Of a stretch of 64,000 bases of DNA, positions 8,679-18,226 are shown piece by piece. The stretch spans positions 62,001 through 126,000 of the forward strand of contig NZ_KZ983995.1 in NCBI RefSeq assembly GCF_003569785.1, written 5' to 3'. The DNA is from Leucobacter sp. wl10. Lineage in GTDB: Bacteria > Actinomycetota > Actinomycetes > Actinomycetales > Microbacteriaceae. The first letter of the stretch is position 1; the number at the start of each line of letters is the position of its first letter. Below the pieces are notes generated by a model. That model was not told the origin of the DNA. It saw only the letters and a program-made list of their open reading frames with translations, and did not search any database. The translations under genes were made by a program, and so were the position numbers.

Positions 8679-8910
8679 GCCAACGGGTGCCTGCGCGAGG
8701 CTGGCGCCGCGGACCTCGTGCTGCTCACCGACCCGGCCCGCGCTGCTGCTCGTCGCGATCCCCTCCACGGCCGGCACCGGCTCGGAGGCCACCCGGACCA
8801 CGGTGATCACCAACAGCGAGAGCGGCGAGAAGATGCTCTGCAAGGGGCCGTCGTACCTGCCGCGGGCGGCGATCGTCGACTACGAGCTCACCCACTCGAT
8901 GCCGCCGATC
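8679..8910 (+). pseudogene. Remnant of an iron-containing alcohol dehydrogenase
   Basis: Two out-of-frame pieces of a Fe-ADH-type gene survive. The first (about 8679-8737) reads LREAGAADLVLLTDP, like the N-terminal nucleotide-binding strand of the family. The second (about 8737-8910) reads VAIPSTAGTGSEAT, VITNSESGEKMLCKGP, then AAIVDYELTHSMPP; this is the GTGSE core region of the family. Roughly a hundred residues between them, the true start and the whole metal-binding C-terminal half are missing. The remnant ends against the terminator of the neighbouring aldehyde dehydrogenase. The rest of 8555-8678 holds nothing I recognise. Confidence 0.7.
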
Positions 8911-8916
8911 CACAGC

Positions 8917-8954
8917 GCGGGGCCCCGGGATCGCCGTGGATCCCGGGGCCCCGC
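8917..8954 (-). terminator. Strong GC hairpin downstream of the aldehyde dehydrogenase
   Basis: A perfect 16-bp stem (8917-8932 with 8939-8954, arm GCGGGGCCCCGGGATC) encloses a six-base loop. It starts 15 bases past the stop of the minus-strand dehydrogenase gene. There is no clear U-tract, as is usual in high-GC actinobacteria. Confidence 0.75.
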
Positions 8955-8969
8955 ACTGCGTGCCGCAGC

Positions 8970-10325
8970 CTACTTCGCAGCGAAGCGGAAGAGCTTCTTG
9001 TTGGCGAACTCGAGCATGCCGACCTTGCCGAGCTCGCGGCCGTAGCCCGACTTCTTCACGCCGCCGAAGGGCACGTCGGCGCCCTCGAGGCCGGCGGCGC
9101 CCACGAACACCATGCCCACGTCGAGCTGGTCGCCGACCCGCTCCGCGCGCTCGACGTCGTCGCAGATGACGACCGAGCCGAGCCCGTAGGGGGAGGAGTT
9201 GGCCAGCTCGATGGCCTCCTCGTCGCTCGACACCCGGTACAGCTGCGCGACCGGACCGAACAGCTCCTGGCTGTACACGTCCATCGAGGGGGTGATGTTC
9301 GAGATCACGGTCGGGGTGTAGACGTTGCCCTCGGGCTCGTCGCCCCCCACGAGCACCTCGGCGCCCTGGGCGAGCGCCCCCTGCACCTGCGCGGCCAGCG
9401 TCTTGGTGGCCTGGGCCGAGGAGAGGGGTCCGAAGTCGTCGCCGTAGCTCTGCCCGCCGATCGCGGCCACGAACTTCTCCTTGAACTCGTCGAAGTACTT
9501 GTCGAGCACCACGATGCGCTTGGAGCCGTTGCAGGCCTGCCCGGTGTTCTCCATGCGCCCGCCCACGGCGTGCTCGACCGCGTGGTCGAGGTCGTCGGTG
9601 TCGAGCACCAGGAACACGTCCGAGCCGCCGAGCTCCAGCACGCACTTCTTCAGCGCGCGACCCGCCTGCTCGGCCACGATCGCGCCCGCGCGCTCCGATC
9701 CGGTGAGCGAGACGCCCTGGACGCGGTCGTCGGCGACGATGTCGGCGATCTGCTCGTGCGTCGCGAACACGTTGACGTAGGCGCCCTCGGGGAAGCCCGC
9801 GTCGCGGAAGATCTTCTCGAGCGCGAGGGCCGACTCGGGGCACTGGGCCGCGTGCTTGAGGATGATGGTGTTGCCCAGGATCAGATTCGGCACCGCGAAT
9901 CGGGCGACCTGGTAGTAGGGGTAGTTCCACGGCATGATGCCGAGGATCACGCCGAGCCCCTGGAAGCGGAAGAACGTGCGCAGCCCGTCCTCGACCTGCA
10001 GCTGCTCGTCGGCGAGCCACTCCTGTGCGTTGTCGGCGAACGCCGCCGTGATCGCGCCCGAGAACTCAGCCTCGCCGATCGACTGGTCCAGCGGCTTGCC
10101 CATCTCGCGGTTGATGATCGCGCCGAGCTCCTCCTTGCGCTCATCGAACAGCTCCGCCGCGCGCTTCGCCAGCGCCGCGCGCTCGGCGACCGTGGTCTTG
10201 CGGGCCCACTCCTGGTAGGTCTTCTGCGCCGAGGCCAGGCTCGCCTCGATCTCCTCAGCGGTCGCGTCGGGGTACTCGGCGACGGTCTCGCCCGTGGCCG
10301 GATTGATGACGGCGAAGGTGCCCAT
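8970..10325 (-). CDS. NAD(P)-dependent aldehyde dehydrogenase, succinate-semialdehyde dehydrogenase type
   Basis: This 451-residue aldehyde dehydrogenase oxidises an aldehyde to its acid. It has MPWNYP (cofactor site), the general-base glutamate in ELGGSD (E231), the catalytic cysteine in TGQACNGSKR (C265), and the late PFGGVKKSGYGRELG motif. The short N-terminus (FAVINPATGE) and EEIEASLASA resemble GabD1-type succinate-semialdehyde dehydrogenases, but substrate assignment within this superfamily is unreliable. AAGGAG lies ten bases upstream of the ATG. The adjacent alcohol-dehydrogenase remnant suggests an ancestral alcohol-aldehyde-acid pair that has lost its first step (inference). It is divergent from the APC permease. 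Confidence 0.88.
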   Translation of the reverse strand: MGTFAVINPATGETVAEYPDATAEEIEASLASAQKTYQEWARKTTVAERAALAKRAAELFDERKEELGAIINREMGKPLDQSIGEAEFSGAITAAFADNAQEWLADEQLQVEDGLRTFFRFQGLGVILGIMPWNYPYYQVARFAVPNLILGNTIILKHAAQCPESALALEKIFRDAGFPEGAYVNVFATHEQIADIVADDRVQGVSLTGSERAGAIVAEQAGRALKKCVLELGGSDVFLVLDTDDLDHAVEHAVGGRMENTGQACNGSKRIVVLDKYFDEFKEKFVAAIGGQSYGDDFGPLSSAQATKTLAAQVQGALAQGAEVLVGGDEPEGNVYTPTVISNITPSMDVYSQELFGPVAQLYRVSSDEEAIELANSSPYGLGSVVICDDVERAERVGDQLDVGMVFVGAAGLEGADVPFGGVKKSGYGRELGKVGMLEFANKKLFRFAAK

Positions 10326-10427
10326 AGATGACTCACTCCTTAGTGATTTCCTCGGGGATTGGGTACTGCCCAGTCTCGCACACCTCGCGGCGCAACACTA
10401 GCGCGAGAGCAGCAGTCTTCCCGTGGT

Positions 10428-10442
10428 TCAAACCAGATTTGA
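10428..10442. promoter_or_regulatory. 15-bp palindrome, possible operator
   Basis: TCAAACCAGATTTGA has five-base arms (TCAAA/TTTGA) and lies midway between the divergent aldehyde dehydrogenase and permease starts. Nothing else in this 225-base spacer stands out. Function is a guess from position and symmetry. Confidence 0.3.
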
Positions 10443-10568
10443 GCGTCGATTTCAGCCGTTTACCAGGCGGAATGGTGCGGAATTCGCGGTTCTTGCGAGT
10501 CGCGGCAACGGGGTGCCGGATCCTCACGCGCATTTCTCAGATCGCCCCCGATGCAGCAGAATGAGCGC

Positions 10569-12089
10569 ATGGAGAAGCACACACTGGACAACGCCACCGT
10601 CACCGGCCACATCCACGTCGGCAAGGGGCTGAACGCCGGGGCCCTCGGGGTGGTCGGATCCACGGTCATCGGGCTCGCCTCGACGGCCCCGCTCTACTCG
10701 CTCGCCGCGACGCTGGGCTACGTGATCCTCGCCGTCGGCGCGCAGGCGCCGCTCGTGTTCGTGGTCGCCTGCATCCCGATGATCTTCGCGGCGTTCGCCT
10801 ACCAGGAGCTCAACCGCGAGATGCCCGACTGCGGCACGACCTTCGTCTGGGGAGCCAAGGCCTTCGGGCCGGTCACGGGCTGGATCGGCGGCTGGGCCGT
10901 GGCGGTCTCCGCCATCATGGTGCTGTCGAACGTGGGCGAGATCACCGGCAAGTACTTCTGGCTGCTGCTCGGCAACGAGGAGTTCGCGGGCAACCGCGCG
11001 ATCGTGGTCGCGACCTCGGTCGTGTTCATGGCGATCATGACTTTCATCAGCACGATCGGGGTGCAGATGGGGGAGCGCCTGCAGATGGTGCTCATGACCA
11101 TCCAGATCGTCGCGATGGTGCTCTTCGGCGGGCTCGCGCTCCTGAACGCCCTGAACGGCGGCTCCGAGGGATCGGTCGCCTTCGACTGGAACTGGTTCAA
11201 CCCGGCCGAGCTCACCTCGTGGTCGGGCTTCATGGAGGCGGTGCTGCTGGCTCTCTTCATCTACTGGGGCTGGGACACCTGCCTCGCGCTCAACGAGGAG
11301 ACGAAGAACCCGCGCAAGACGCCCGGGCGGGCGGCGCTCTCGAGCATCGTCGTGCTCATCGTCCTCTACGTGGGCGTCTCGGTCGCGGTGATGATGTTCG
11401 CGGGCTTCGGCGAGACCGGGTTCGGACTCACCAACCCCGACAACCTCGACGACGTGTTCTCCGTGCTCGGCGGCGCGCTCTTCGGCCCCTGGGGATGGTT
11501 CCTGATCCTCGGCGTGATGCTGTCGGCGGCTTCGTCGACGCAGACGACCATCCTCCCGACGGCCCGCGGCACGCTCTCCATGGCGGTCTACCGCGCGCTG
11601 CCCGCCAAGTTCGCGGAGCTGCACCCCAAGTTCAAGACCCCCTGGTTCTCGACCACGCTGATGGGCGTCTCGGCCATCGTCTACTACGTGGGCATGTCGC
11701 TCATCTCGGAGAACGTGCTGGCCGACTCCCTCACCTCCATGGGCCTCGCGGTCGCGCTCTACTACGCGATCACCTCGTTCGCGTGCGTCTGGTACTTCCG
11801 CGGTACGCTGCGGGACAGCGCGCGGAACCTCTGGATGCGCGGCATCTTCCCGCTGCTCGGCGGGCTGCTGCTCGGCTACGCCTTCGTGCAGTCGGCGTTC
11901 GACATGTGGGACCGCAACTACGGGGAGACCGTGCTGCTCGGCATCGGCGGGGCCTTCGTGATCGGGATCGGGGCGATCCTGCTCGGCTTCGTGCTGATGG
12001 GCATCTGGTGGCTGCGGCCGAACTCCAAGCCCTTCTTCCGCCGCGAGAGCCTCAACCGCGACACCCCGGTGCTGGTGCCCGACGAGTAG
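10569..12089 (+). CDS. APC-family amino acid / amine permease
   Basis: This roughly 506-residue integral membrane protein has about twelve hydrophobic segments. The start region has the APC hallmark GALGVVGSTVIGLASTAPLYSL. The central part reads EETKNPRKTPGRAALSS, as in amino-acid/polyamine/organocation permeases. It would import an amino acid or amine across the cytoplasmic membrane. Two in-frame ATGs exist (10551 and 10569). I prefer 10569 because CAGAAT ends six bases before it, as a -10 element would in a leaderless transcript; neither start has a good ribosome binding site. Divergent to the aldehyde dehydrogenase, it could supply an amine-derived substrate such as GABA or putrescine (inference). 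Confidence 0.88.
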   Translation: MEKHTLDNATVTGHIHVGKGLNAGALGVVGSTVIGLASTAPLYSLAATLGYVILAVGAQAPLVFVVACIPMIFAAFAYQELNREMPDCGTTFVWGAKAFGPVTGWIGGWAVAVSAIMVLSNVGEITGKYFWLLLGNEEFAGNRAIVVATSVVFMAIMTFISTIGVQMGERLQMVLMTIQIVAMVLFGGLALLNALNGGSEGSVAFDWNWFNPAELTSWSGFMEAVLLALFIYWGWDTCLALNEETKNPRKTPGRAALSSIVVLIVLYVGVSVAVMMFAGFGETGFGLTNPDNLDDVFSVLGGALFGPWGWFLILGVMLSAASSTQTTILPTARGTLSMAVYRALPAKFAELHPKFKTPWFSTTLMGVSAIVYYVGMSLISENVLADSLTSMGLAVALYYAITSFACVWYFRGTLRDSARNLWMRGIFPLLGGLLLGYAFVQSAFDMWDRNYGETVLLGIGGAFVIGIGAILLGFVLMGIWWLRPNSKPFFRRESLNRDTPVLVPDE

Positions 12090-12185
12090 GGGCCTGACGG
12101 CCGGCTTCGAAATCGTAACGGGGTTTTCACGGCGCGGAGACACGGCGTAACGGCGACGACATCTTTTCGCGCTGGAATGGGGGCC

Positions 12186-12854
12186 ATGAGCACCCCGGTC
12201 ACGGTTGAGGTCAGGCGGCAGGCGCATCCCGCGCGGGTGGGAGACGCGGCCGCCTGGGTCGAAGAGGGGCTTCGCCTCGCCCGGGAGTTCGAGGGATGCC
12301 TGGGCGGCGGTGTGATCCGCGACAGCACCGATGAGAGCGTGCTGCACGCGATCTACCGGTTCTCGGACGAGCGATCGCTCACCGCATGGGAGCGGTCCGA
12401 GCAGCGCCGCCGCTGGCTCGACGCCGGTTCCCCACTCGTCCTCGATGCGCGCGTGCAGCGCCGCACCGGCATCGAGGGCTGGTTCGACGGGCCGCGAGCG
12501 CATCGCCGCGTCGACGCGCGCACCGGCGCCACCCGCACGATCGTGGTGCGCTCGGCCCCGCTCCGCTGGAAGCAGGCGATCGCGATATGGGTCGGCATGT
12601 ACCCGGTGAACGCGCTCTCGTCGTGGGGGATCTCGCTGCTGCCGTGGTGGGGCGGGCTGGCGATCCCGCTGAGGTCGGCGCTGATCGTCACGGTGCTGGC
12701 CCCGCTCATGACCTTCGTGATGATGCCCGCCGTGACGCGCGTGCTGCGCCCCTGGCTGCGGCGCAACCCCGGCGTCATCAGGAGCGAGCGCTCGCTGATC
12801 GACGCGCTCGACTCCCGGGCCGCCTGCGCGCGGACCGCGCCCGAGCGCTCGTGA
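12186..12854 (+). CDS. Antibiotic-biosynthesis-monooxygenase (ABM)-like membrane protein
   Basis: The 222-residue protein has an N-terminal ABM-type ferredoxin-like domain (about residues 5-95: [22 protein letters not shown], then [11 protein letters not shown] and [15 protein letters not shown]). The C-terminal half has two hydrophobic helices (about 125-190), so the domain is tethered to the membrane. This two-part architecture is common in actinobacteria. Soluble ABM proteins degrade quinones or haem, but here the function is unknown. ATG 12186 follows a GGGGGCC stretch; the upstream ATG at 12177 is less likely. Confidence 0.75.
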   Translation: MSTPVTVEVRRQAHPARVGDAAAWVEEGLRLAREFEGCLGGGVIRDSTDESVLHAIYRFSDERSLTAWERSEQRRRWLDAGSPLVLDARVQRRTGIEGWFDGPRAHRRVDARTGATRTIVVRSAPLRWKQAIAIWVGMYPVNALSSWGISLLPWWGGLAIPLRSALIVTVLAPLMTFVMMPAVTRVLRPWLRRNPGVIRSERSLIDALDSRAACARTAPERS

Positions 12855-12933
12855 GGCCCCGCCGCGGGGTATCCTGATTTGCACCGGAGCTTCGCCGCGC
12901 TCGGCGGCGGACCGGAGAACTCGGGAGCCGGCG

Positions 12934-14289
12934 ATGGAGCATTTCGACGCGATCGTGGTGGGAGCCGGGGTCTCCGGGCTCACGGCGGCGCGGCTGCTCG
13001 CCGGCGCGGGCCTGCGGGTGGTGGTGCTCGAGGCGCGCGACCGGATCGGCGGGCGCCTGCACACGGAGCGCGAGGAGCGGCGGGTCACGGATCTCGGCGC
13101 GTCGTGGATCCACGGCATCTCGGAGAGCCCGCTCCACGTCGTCACCAGCGGTTTCGGGATGCCGGCCGTCGAGTTCACCGTGGGCAGCTACCAGGCCGGC
13201 GGCCGCCCCATCGCCTATTACGGGCCGCAGGGGGCGCGGTTGAGCGACGCGGCGGCGGAGCGGTTCATCGCCGACGTCGCCGCGGTCGACACGCGGCTGA
13301 CGGAGGTGATCGCGGACGCCATCCCGCGCAGCTCCTACGCCGACGTCGCGGATGCCGCGGTGAGCGCGGTCGTGGCTGAGAGGGGATGGGACGCGGATCG
13401 GGCCGAGCGCGTCACCGAGTACCTCTACCATCGCTCGGAGGAGCAGTACGGGGTCGACGCGACGCTGCTCGACGCCCACGGCCTCGACGACGACGCCATC
13501 GAGGGGGACGAGGTCGTGTTTCCCGAGGGGTACGACCGGCTCGCGACGCACCTCGCCGCGGGGCTCGACGTGCGCCTCGGGCACGAGGTCGAGGAGGTGC
13601 GCTGGTCGGAGTCGGGCGTCGAGGCGCGGATCCGATCGTCCCACGAGGCGTTCTCGGCGGCTCGCGCCGTCGTGACGCTGCCCATCGGGGTGCTGAAATC
13701 GGGTGCGGTGCGGTTCGATCCGCCGCTGCCCGATCCCGCCGCCGGAGCCATCGAGGCGCTCGAGATGAACGCCTTCGAGAAGGTCTTCCTGCGGTTTCCG
13801 CACCGCTTCTGGCCGGAGGACGTCTACGCGATCCGACGCCAGGGCGACGCGGCGGAGTGGTGGCACTCCTGGTACGACCTCACGCGCCTGCACGGCGAGC
13901 CGACGCTCCTCACCTTCGCGGCGGGCGGGTGCGCCCAGCAGATCCGCGACTGGGCGGAGGAACGGGTGGCCGACTCGGTCATGGACGGTCTGCGCGATAT
14001 CTTCGGGGAGGAGATCCCGGATCCGTCGCAGGTGCGCGTGACGCACTGGCAGGACGACCCGTACGCGCGCGGCTCGTACGCCTACATGACCGCGGGGTCG
14101 AGGCCCGAGGACCACGACGCCATCGCAACGCCCGTCGGGGGCGTCCTGCACCTGGCGGGCGAGGCGACCTGGACCGAGGACCCCGCCACCGTGACCGCCG
14201 CGCTGTGCTCCGGCCATCGCGCGGCGGGCCGGATCCTCGGGCGCAGGCTGCCCTACGGCGCGCTGCTCGGGGGAGTCGGAGGGTACTGA
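12934..14289 (+). CDS. Flavin monoamine / polyamine oxidase family protein
   Basis: The 451-residue FAD enzyme has the N-terminal dinucleotide-binding motif ([15 protein letters not shown], residues about 8-22) followed by [12 protein letters not shown]. It ends with the C-terminal FAD-binding signature [21 protein letters not shown]. It would oxidatively deaminate an amine or polyamine to an aldehyde, releasing H2O2 and ammonia. It has no signal peptide, so it is cytosolic. GGGAG about six bases before the ATG supports the start. Nearby genes for an APC permease and an aldehyde dehydrogenase could import the amine and oxidise the product aldehyde, though they are not in one operon. Its 3' end overlaps the convergent DUF4349 gene by 37 bases. 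Confidence 0.88.
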   Translation: MEHFDAIVVGAGVSGLTAARLLAGAGLRVVVLEARDRIGGRLHTEREERRVTDLGASWIHGISESPLHVVTSGFGMPAVEFTVGSYQAGGRPIAYYGPQGARLSDAAAERFIADVAAVDTRLTEVIADAIPRSSYADVADAAVSAVVAERGWDADRAERVTEYLYHRSEEQYGVDATLLDAHGLDDDAIEGDEVVFPEGYDRLATHLAAGLDVRLGHEVEEVRWSESGVEARIRSSHEAFSAARAVVTLPIGVLKSGAVRFDPPLPDPAAGAIEALEMNAFEKVFLRFPHRFWPEDVYAIRRQGDAAEWWHSWYDLTRLHGEPTLLTFAAGGCAQQIRDWAEERVADSVMDGLRDIFGEEIPDPSQVRVTHWQDDPYARGSYAYMTAGSRPEDHDAIATPVGGVLHLAGEATWTEDPATVTAALCSGHRAAGRILGRRLPYGALLGGVGGY

Positions 14290-15224
14290 GGCGCGGTGTC
14301 CGCCGCCGCGGCGGTGGCCGGCGCGGCAGCGGGATCCGGCGAGCCCGACGCGGCCCGCGCGCGCCGCCGGCGCCGCCCCCCTCGTACGATGAGGACGACC
14401 GCGAGCGCGATCACGCCCGCGAGCACGAGCCACGGGAGCAGGATCCCGAGCGCCACGAGGGCGCCCGCTCTAGCCGCGGCGAGCGAGTCGAGGCCGGCGA
14501 GCAGCCCCTCCCAGAAGTTGGCCGGCCCGCCGCCGGGCAGCGCAGACTTCGTGCGGAGCGACACCGCGATGGTCGCCTCGTCGACCTGCCCCTCCAAGGA
14601 CTGCAGCTGCGCGCGCAGGCCGTCCAGCTCCTGCTGCCGCTGCGAGAGCGCCGACTCGGCCTCGAGGAGGTCGGCCGTCGTGTCGGCGCCGGCCATGAGC
14701 CCGGTGAGGCGCTGCACCGACTTCTCGAGCGCGGCCACGCGCGCCCGCAGGTCCACGTACTCGGCCGTCACGTCGACCGCGGAGCTGTTCTGGGACACGA
14801 CCTCGCCGATCCCCTCCAGCTCCTTGAAGGCGTCTTCGAGGCGCTCGTTCGGCACCCGCAGGGTGAGATCGGCGCCGGCGGCGGCGCCGCCGCTCGCTCG
14901 GCGCACCGTCATCGACTCCACCGATCCACCGAGGTTCTTCGCGATCCCGGACGCCTCATCGGCCGCCGACTCCGGGTCGGACACCTCTATCGAGATATCG
15001 CCGGTGCTGATGACCGAGCGCTTGGCCCCGGGGGGCTCCGACGGCGCGATGCTCTCGGCGGCCGCCTCCGACCCGGCGGCGTCGCGGCCCCGGTCGGGAG
15101 ATCCGGCGGAGGCGGCGCCCGATGAGCCGCTGCCGCTCGGCAGCGCGGTGCAGGCCGACAGCGGCGCCAGGAGCAGCGCGGCCGCGATCAGCAGGGTGAC
15201 GGAGGAACGGCGCTTCATGCTCAC
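14253..15224 (-). CDS. DUF4349 lipoprotein
   Basis: The 323-residue predicted lipoprotein starts with a signal peptide and lipobox (LLLAPLSAC, cysteine near residue 25). A low-complexity Ser/Ala/Gly linker follows, then the DUF4349 domain (about 70-265) with a coiled-coil region ([36 protein letters not shown]). A single transmembrane helix (about 265-290), then an Arg-rich and Ala/Pro-rich cytoplasmic tail, ends it. It should therefore be anchored by lipid at the N-terminus and by a helix at the C-terminus, with the coiled coil outside the membrane. Function of the family is unknown. Convergent with, and overlapping, the amine oxidase gene. Confidence 0.85.
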   Translation of the reverse strand: MSMKRRSSVTLLIAAALLLAPLSACTALPSGSGSSGAASAGSPDRGRDAAGSEAAAESIAPSEPPGAKRSVISTGDISIEVSDPESAADEASGIAKNLGGSVESMTVRRASGGAAAGADLTLRVPNERLEDAFKELEGIGEVVSQNSSAVDVTAEYVDLRARVAALEKSVQRLTGLMAGADTTADLLEAESALSQRQQELDGLRAQLQSLEGQVDEATIAVSLRTKSALPGGGPANFWEGLLAGLDSLAAARAGALVALGILLPWLVLAGVIALAVVLIVRGGRRRRRARAASGSPDPAAAPATAAAADTAPQYPPTPPSSAP

Positions 15225-15290
15225 ACTGTACGAGCCCCGGGGTTAGGGCGGCGTTAGGAGGCCGCGGTTCGCCCGGGCGTTGCCGGATCG

Positions 15291-16526
15291 TTACGGGAGG
15301 GGCAGTGAGAGCGTGCCGGTCTCCGGCGGGGGCTCGACGGTGCGCCCCTTGAGATCCGGGATCCAGCGGAGGCTCACCGCCGCGCACAGGGCCGCCACGA
15401 TGAGCAGGCCGGTGGACACGAGGATCGCGCCGCTGGCGCCGGCGGCGTCGATCGCGACGCCGCCGAGCGCCGAGCCCGTCGCGACGCCGACGAGCTGGCC
15501 GGTGCCGATCCAGCCGTAGGCCTCCGCGGTCTCCGAGAACTTCACGGTGGAGCTCACGAGGTTCGAGATCGCCGCGAACACCGGAGCCGTGCCGAGGCCT
15601 CCGATGAAGAGCACCGCGCTCAGCCACCAGATGTTCAGGCTCACGAGGCACGCCGAGGTGCCGGCGAGCACGATCCCGATGCGCAGCAGCAACGACCAGG
15701 GACGCATCTCGCGATGCCCGATGAGCAGACCGCCCACGAGCGAGCCGCCCGCGAAGATCGCGAGCACGATGCCCGACTCGATGCTGCCCTGCCCACCGCC
15801 GCCGTGACCGGCCGAGCCGCTGAACGCGGCGACGATCCCGGCCTCGATCGCTGCGAAGGATGCGACGAAGAAGAACCCGATCACGGTCGAGATGATGACG
15901 GTCGGATAGCGCAGCACCGCTCCGAGACCGCGCTTCGACGGCGGCAGCTTCACCTCGCCGACGGTCCGGCTCATGATGAACCAGGCGCCGCCCCCGAGCA
16001 TGAACGCGGCCGCGACGCAGAGCCCCGCCGCGGTGCCGAACTGGGACGAGACGAACACCGCCACCACCGGCCCCAGCACCCAGATGATCTCCTGCGCCGA
16101 GGCGTCGAGGGAGAACAGTGCCGAGAGCTGTCGGTTCGGCACCAGTCTCGGGTACAGCGTGCGCACCGCAGGCGTCACCGGTGGCGTCGAGAGCCCGATG
16201 AGGAGGGCGAGCCCGGCGACGATCGGCAGTGGGAGGCGCACGAGCGCGATCGCGACGAGCAGGCCGGCGCACAGCACCGACGTGAGGCTGAGCACCCGGC
16301 GCATACCCCAGCGTCCCATCAGGCGGCTGCTCATCGGCCCGGAGATCGCCTGTCCGATACTCTGCGTCGCCAGCACGATTCCCGCCGAAGTGTAGTCGCC
16401 GTAGGCGCGCTGGATGTGCAGCAGCAGGATGATCGAGAGCATCCCGAACGGGAAGCGGGCGGTGAGCTGCGACGCGAGTATGCGGAGAACACCCGGGTTC
16501 CGCCCCAACTCACGATAAATGCCCAT
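15291..16526 (-). CDS. MFS transporter
   Basis: The 411-residue protein has about twelve hydrophobic segments and the MFS loop between helices 2 and 3 (SSRLMGRWGMRRVLSL). It has a Gly/His-rich central loop (SAGHGGGGQGS). The sequence resembles drug-efflux-like major facilitator proteins; the substrate cannot be read. The ATG is immediately preceded by a promoter with no room for a ribosome binding site, so the mRNA is probably leaderless. Confidence 0.88.
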   Translation of the reverse strand: MGIYRELGRNPGVLRILASQLTARFPFGMLSIILLLHIQRAYGDYTSAGIVLATQSIGQAISGPMSSRLMGRWGMRRVLSLTSVLCAGLLVAIALVRLPLPIVAGLALLIGLSTPPVTPAVRTLYPRLVPNRQLSALFSLDASAQEIIWVLGPVVAVFVSSQFGTAAGLCVAAAFMLGGGAWFIMSRTVGEVKLPPSKRGLGAVLRYPTVIISTVIGFFFVASFAAIEAGIVAAFSGSAGHGGGGQGSIESGIVLAIFAGGSLVGGLLIGHREMRPWSLLLRIGIVLAGTSACLVSLNIWWLSAVLFIGGLGTAPVFAAISNLVSSTVKFSETAEAYGWIGTGQLVGVATGSALGGVAIDAAGASGAILVSTGLLIVAALCAAVSLRWIPDLKGRTVEPPPETGTLSLPLP

Positions 16527-16538
16527 CAGAGCAGTATA
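16527..16538 (-). promoter_or_regulatory. -10 element of a leaderless promoter
   Basis: On the minus strand TATACT (16538-16533) is followed by six bases and then the ATG of the MFS gene at 16526. A transcript started at the usual distance would begin at the A of ATG. No Shine-Dalgarno sequence exists in the gap. Confidence 0.6.
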
Positions 16539-16612
16539 TGGGGCGGAATCGCCCTCCGAGGCAGTTCCGTGCTTCGGAATCAGCGGTTCTGCGAGCGAGA
16601 ACGGCGGAGGGT

Positions 16613-18226
16613 TCAGGCCCCCGGCGTGCTCGTGGAGTAGACGGTGCCGCCGCCCTGAGCGCGGCGCCCGCTGCGGCGCTGGCCGCCCCGCCCCGCGGCG
16701 CTCTGCTGGCGGGGCTGGCCGTGGCCGCTCTGGCCGCGCTGACCGGACCCGGCCTGACCGGATCCGCCCTGGCCGCGGCCGCCGCCGCGCTGACCCTGCG
16801 GCTGCCCGGCGCGATCCCTCTGCTGCCCGCTCTGCCCGCCTCCCTGGCCCCCGGCCGTGCCGGCGCCAGCACCTCGGCCGCGGCCGCCGCGCGAGCGCTT
16901 GCGCTTCGCGTTGGCGCCCGTCGACTGGCCTGCGCCGGCGGGAGCGTGGCCCGCCGCGCGCTGCTGCGCCGCCTGCGCCTCGCTGCGACGGCGCTCGATC
17001 TCGCGCGGGTCGACGCGCGGCGCGATCTCGCCGATCAGCGCGAGCACCTCGGGGTCGATGTTCGCGGCGAACGGGTTCACCGGCCTCGGCGTCACCCGGA
17101 TCTTCGCGGCGCGCATGATCTGGCGCATCTCACCGCGCTGCTCGGGCAGCACGAGGGTGACCACGTCGCCCTCGTTGCCCGCGCGCGCGGTGCGGCCGGA
17201 GCGGTGCAGGTAGGCCTTGTGTTCGACCGGCGGGTCGATGTGCACGACCAGCTCGACGCCGTCGACGTGCACGCCGCGCGCTGCGACGTCGGTGGCGACG
17301 AGCACCCTCGCCTCGCCCGAGACGAACTCGGCGAGGTTGCGATCCCGCGCGTTCTGCGAGAGATTGCCCTGCAGCTCGACGGCGGGGATGCCGCGCGCCG
17401 TGAGCTGCTTGGCCAGCTTCTTGGCCTGGTGCTTCATCCGGGTGAAGAAGATGCGGCGCGCGGTGCCCGAGGCGAGAGCCTCGATGAGCGCGTCCTTCTG
17501 ATCCTTGCCCGCGACCTCGAAGACGTGGTGGGTGAGCTGCGGCACCGGGCTCTCCGCGCTGTCGACCGAGTGCAGGATCGGGTCGTGCAGGTACTTCTTC
17601 ACGATGTTGTCGACCCCGTTGTCGAGGGTCGCGCTGAAGAGCAGCCGCTGGCCCTGCTTCGGGGTCTTGTTGAGGATCCGCGTGACGACGGGCAGGAAGC
17701 CCATGTCGGCCATGTGGTCCGCCTCGTCGAGCACCGTGATCTCGACCGACCCGAGGTCGACGAGGCCCTGCTTCATGAGGTCGTCGAGACGACCCGGGGC
17801 GGCCACGACGATGTCGACGCCGGCCTCGAGCGCGGCCTCCTGGCGGCGCTGCGGGATCCCGCCGAAGACGGTGGTCACCTTGACGCCGACGGGATCCGCG
17901 AGCATCTTGACGGTCTCGGCGATCTGCGTGACGAGCTCGCGGGTGGGGGCGAGCACGATGGCGCGGGGGCGGCTCGGGCGGCGCTTCCTGGCTGCGTCGC
18001 CGGCGAGGTTCGCGACGAGCGGGATGCCGAAGGCGATGGTCTTGCCCGAGCCGGTGCGGCCCCGGCCGAGCACGTCGCGCCCGGCGAGCGTGTCGGGCAG
18101 CGTGTCCCGCTGGATCGGGAACGGCTCGGTCTTGCCGTTCCGCTCGAGCGCGTGCGCGATGGGCTCGGGCACGCCGAGCCCGGCGAAGGACGGCGCGGTG
18201 GACTGGATGGTCTGGGTGTCGGTCAC
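16613..18226 (-). CDS. DEAD-box RNA helicase with long RG/GQ-rich tail
   Basis: This 537-residue ATP-dependent RNA helicase carries the Q motif region (FAGLGVPEPIAHAL...FPIQ), Walker A GRTGSGKT, the DEAD box (VLDEADHMADMGF), motif III SAT and motif VI HRSGRTARAG. Residues about 430-537 are a disordered tail rich in Gly, Gln, Arg and Ser with many RG and GQ pairs. Such tails bind RNA and can drive condensation in cold-shock or ribosome-assembly helicases. A spacer of about 280 bases upstream leaves room for a long 5' leader, a common arrangement for cold-regulated helicases (inference). Confidence 0.93.
   Translation of the reverse strand: MTDTQTIQSTAPSFAGLGVPEPIAHALERNGKTEPFPIQRDTLPDTLAGRDVLGRGRTGSGKTIAFGIPLVANLAGDAARKRRPSRPRAIVLAPTRELVTQIAETVKMLADPVGVKVTTVFGGIPQRRQEAALEAGVDIVVAAPGRLDDLMKQGLVDLGSVEITVLDEADHMADMGFLPVVTRILNKTPKQGQRLLFSATLDNGVDNIVKKYLHDPILHSVDSAESPVPQLTHHVFEVAGKDQKDALIEALASGTARRIFFTRMKHQAKKLAKQLTARGIPAVELQGNLSQNARDRNLAEFVSGEARVLVATDVAARGVHVDGVELVVHIDPPVEHKAYLHRSGRTARAGNEGDVVTLVLPEQRGEMRQIMRAAKIRVTPRPVNPFAANIDPEVLALIGEIAPRVDPREIERRRSEAQAAQQRAAGHAPAGAGQSTGANAKRKRSRGGRGRGAGAGTAGGQGGGQSGQQRDRAGQPQGQRGGGRGQGGSGQAGSGQRGQSGHGQPRQQSAAGRGGQRRSGRRAQGGGTVYSTSTPGA

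Noticed and set aside
8586-8843. Small minus-strand ORF opposite the alcohol-dehydrogenase remnant
   Set aside because: It has no ribosome binding site, and the plus strand carries recognisable Fe-ADH sequence, so this is its antisense.
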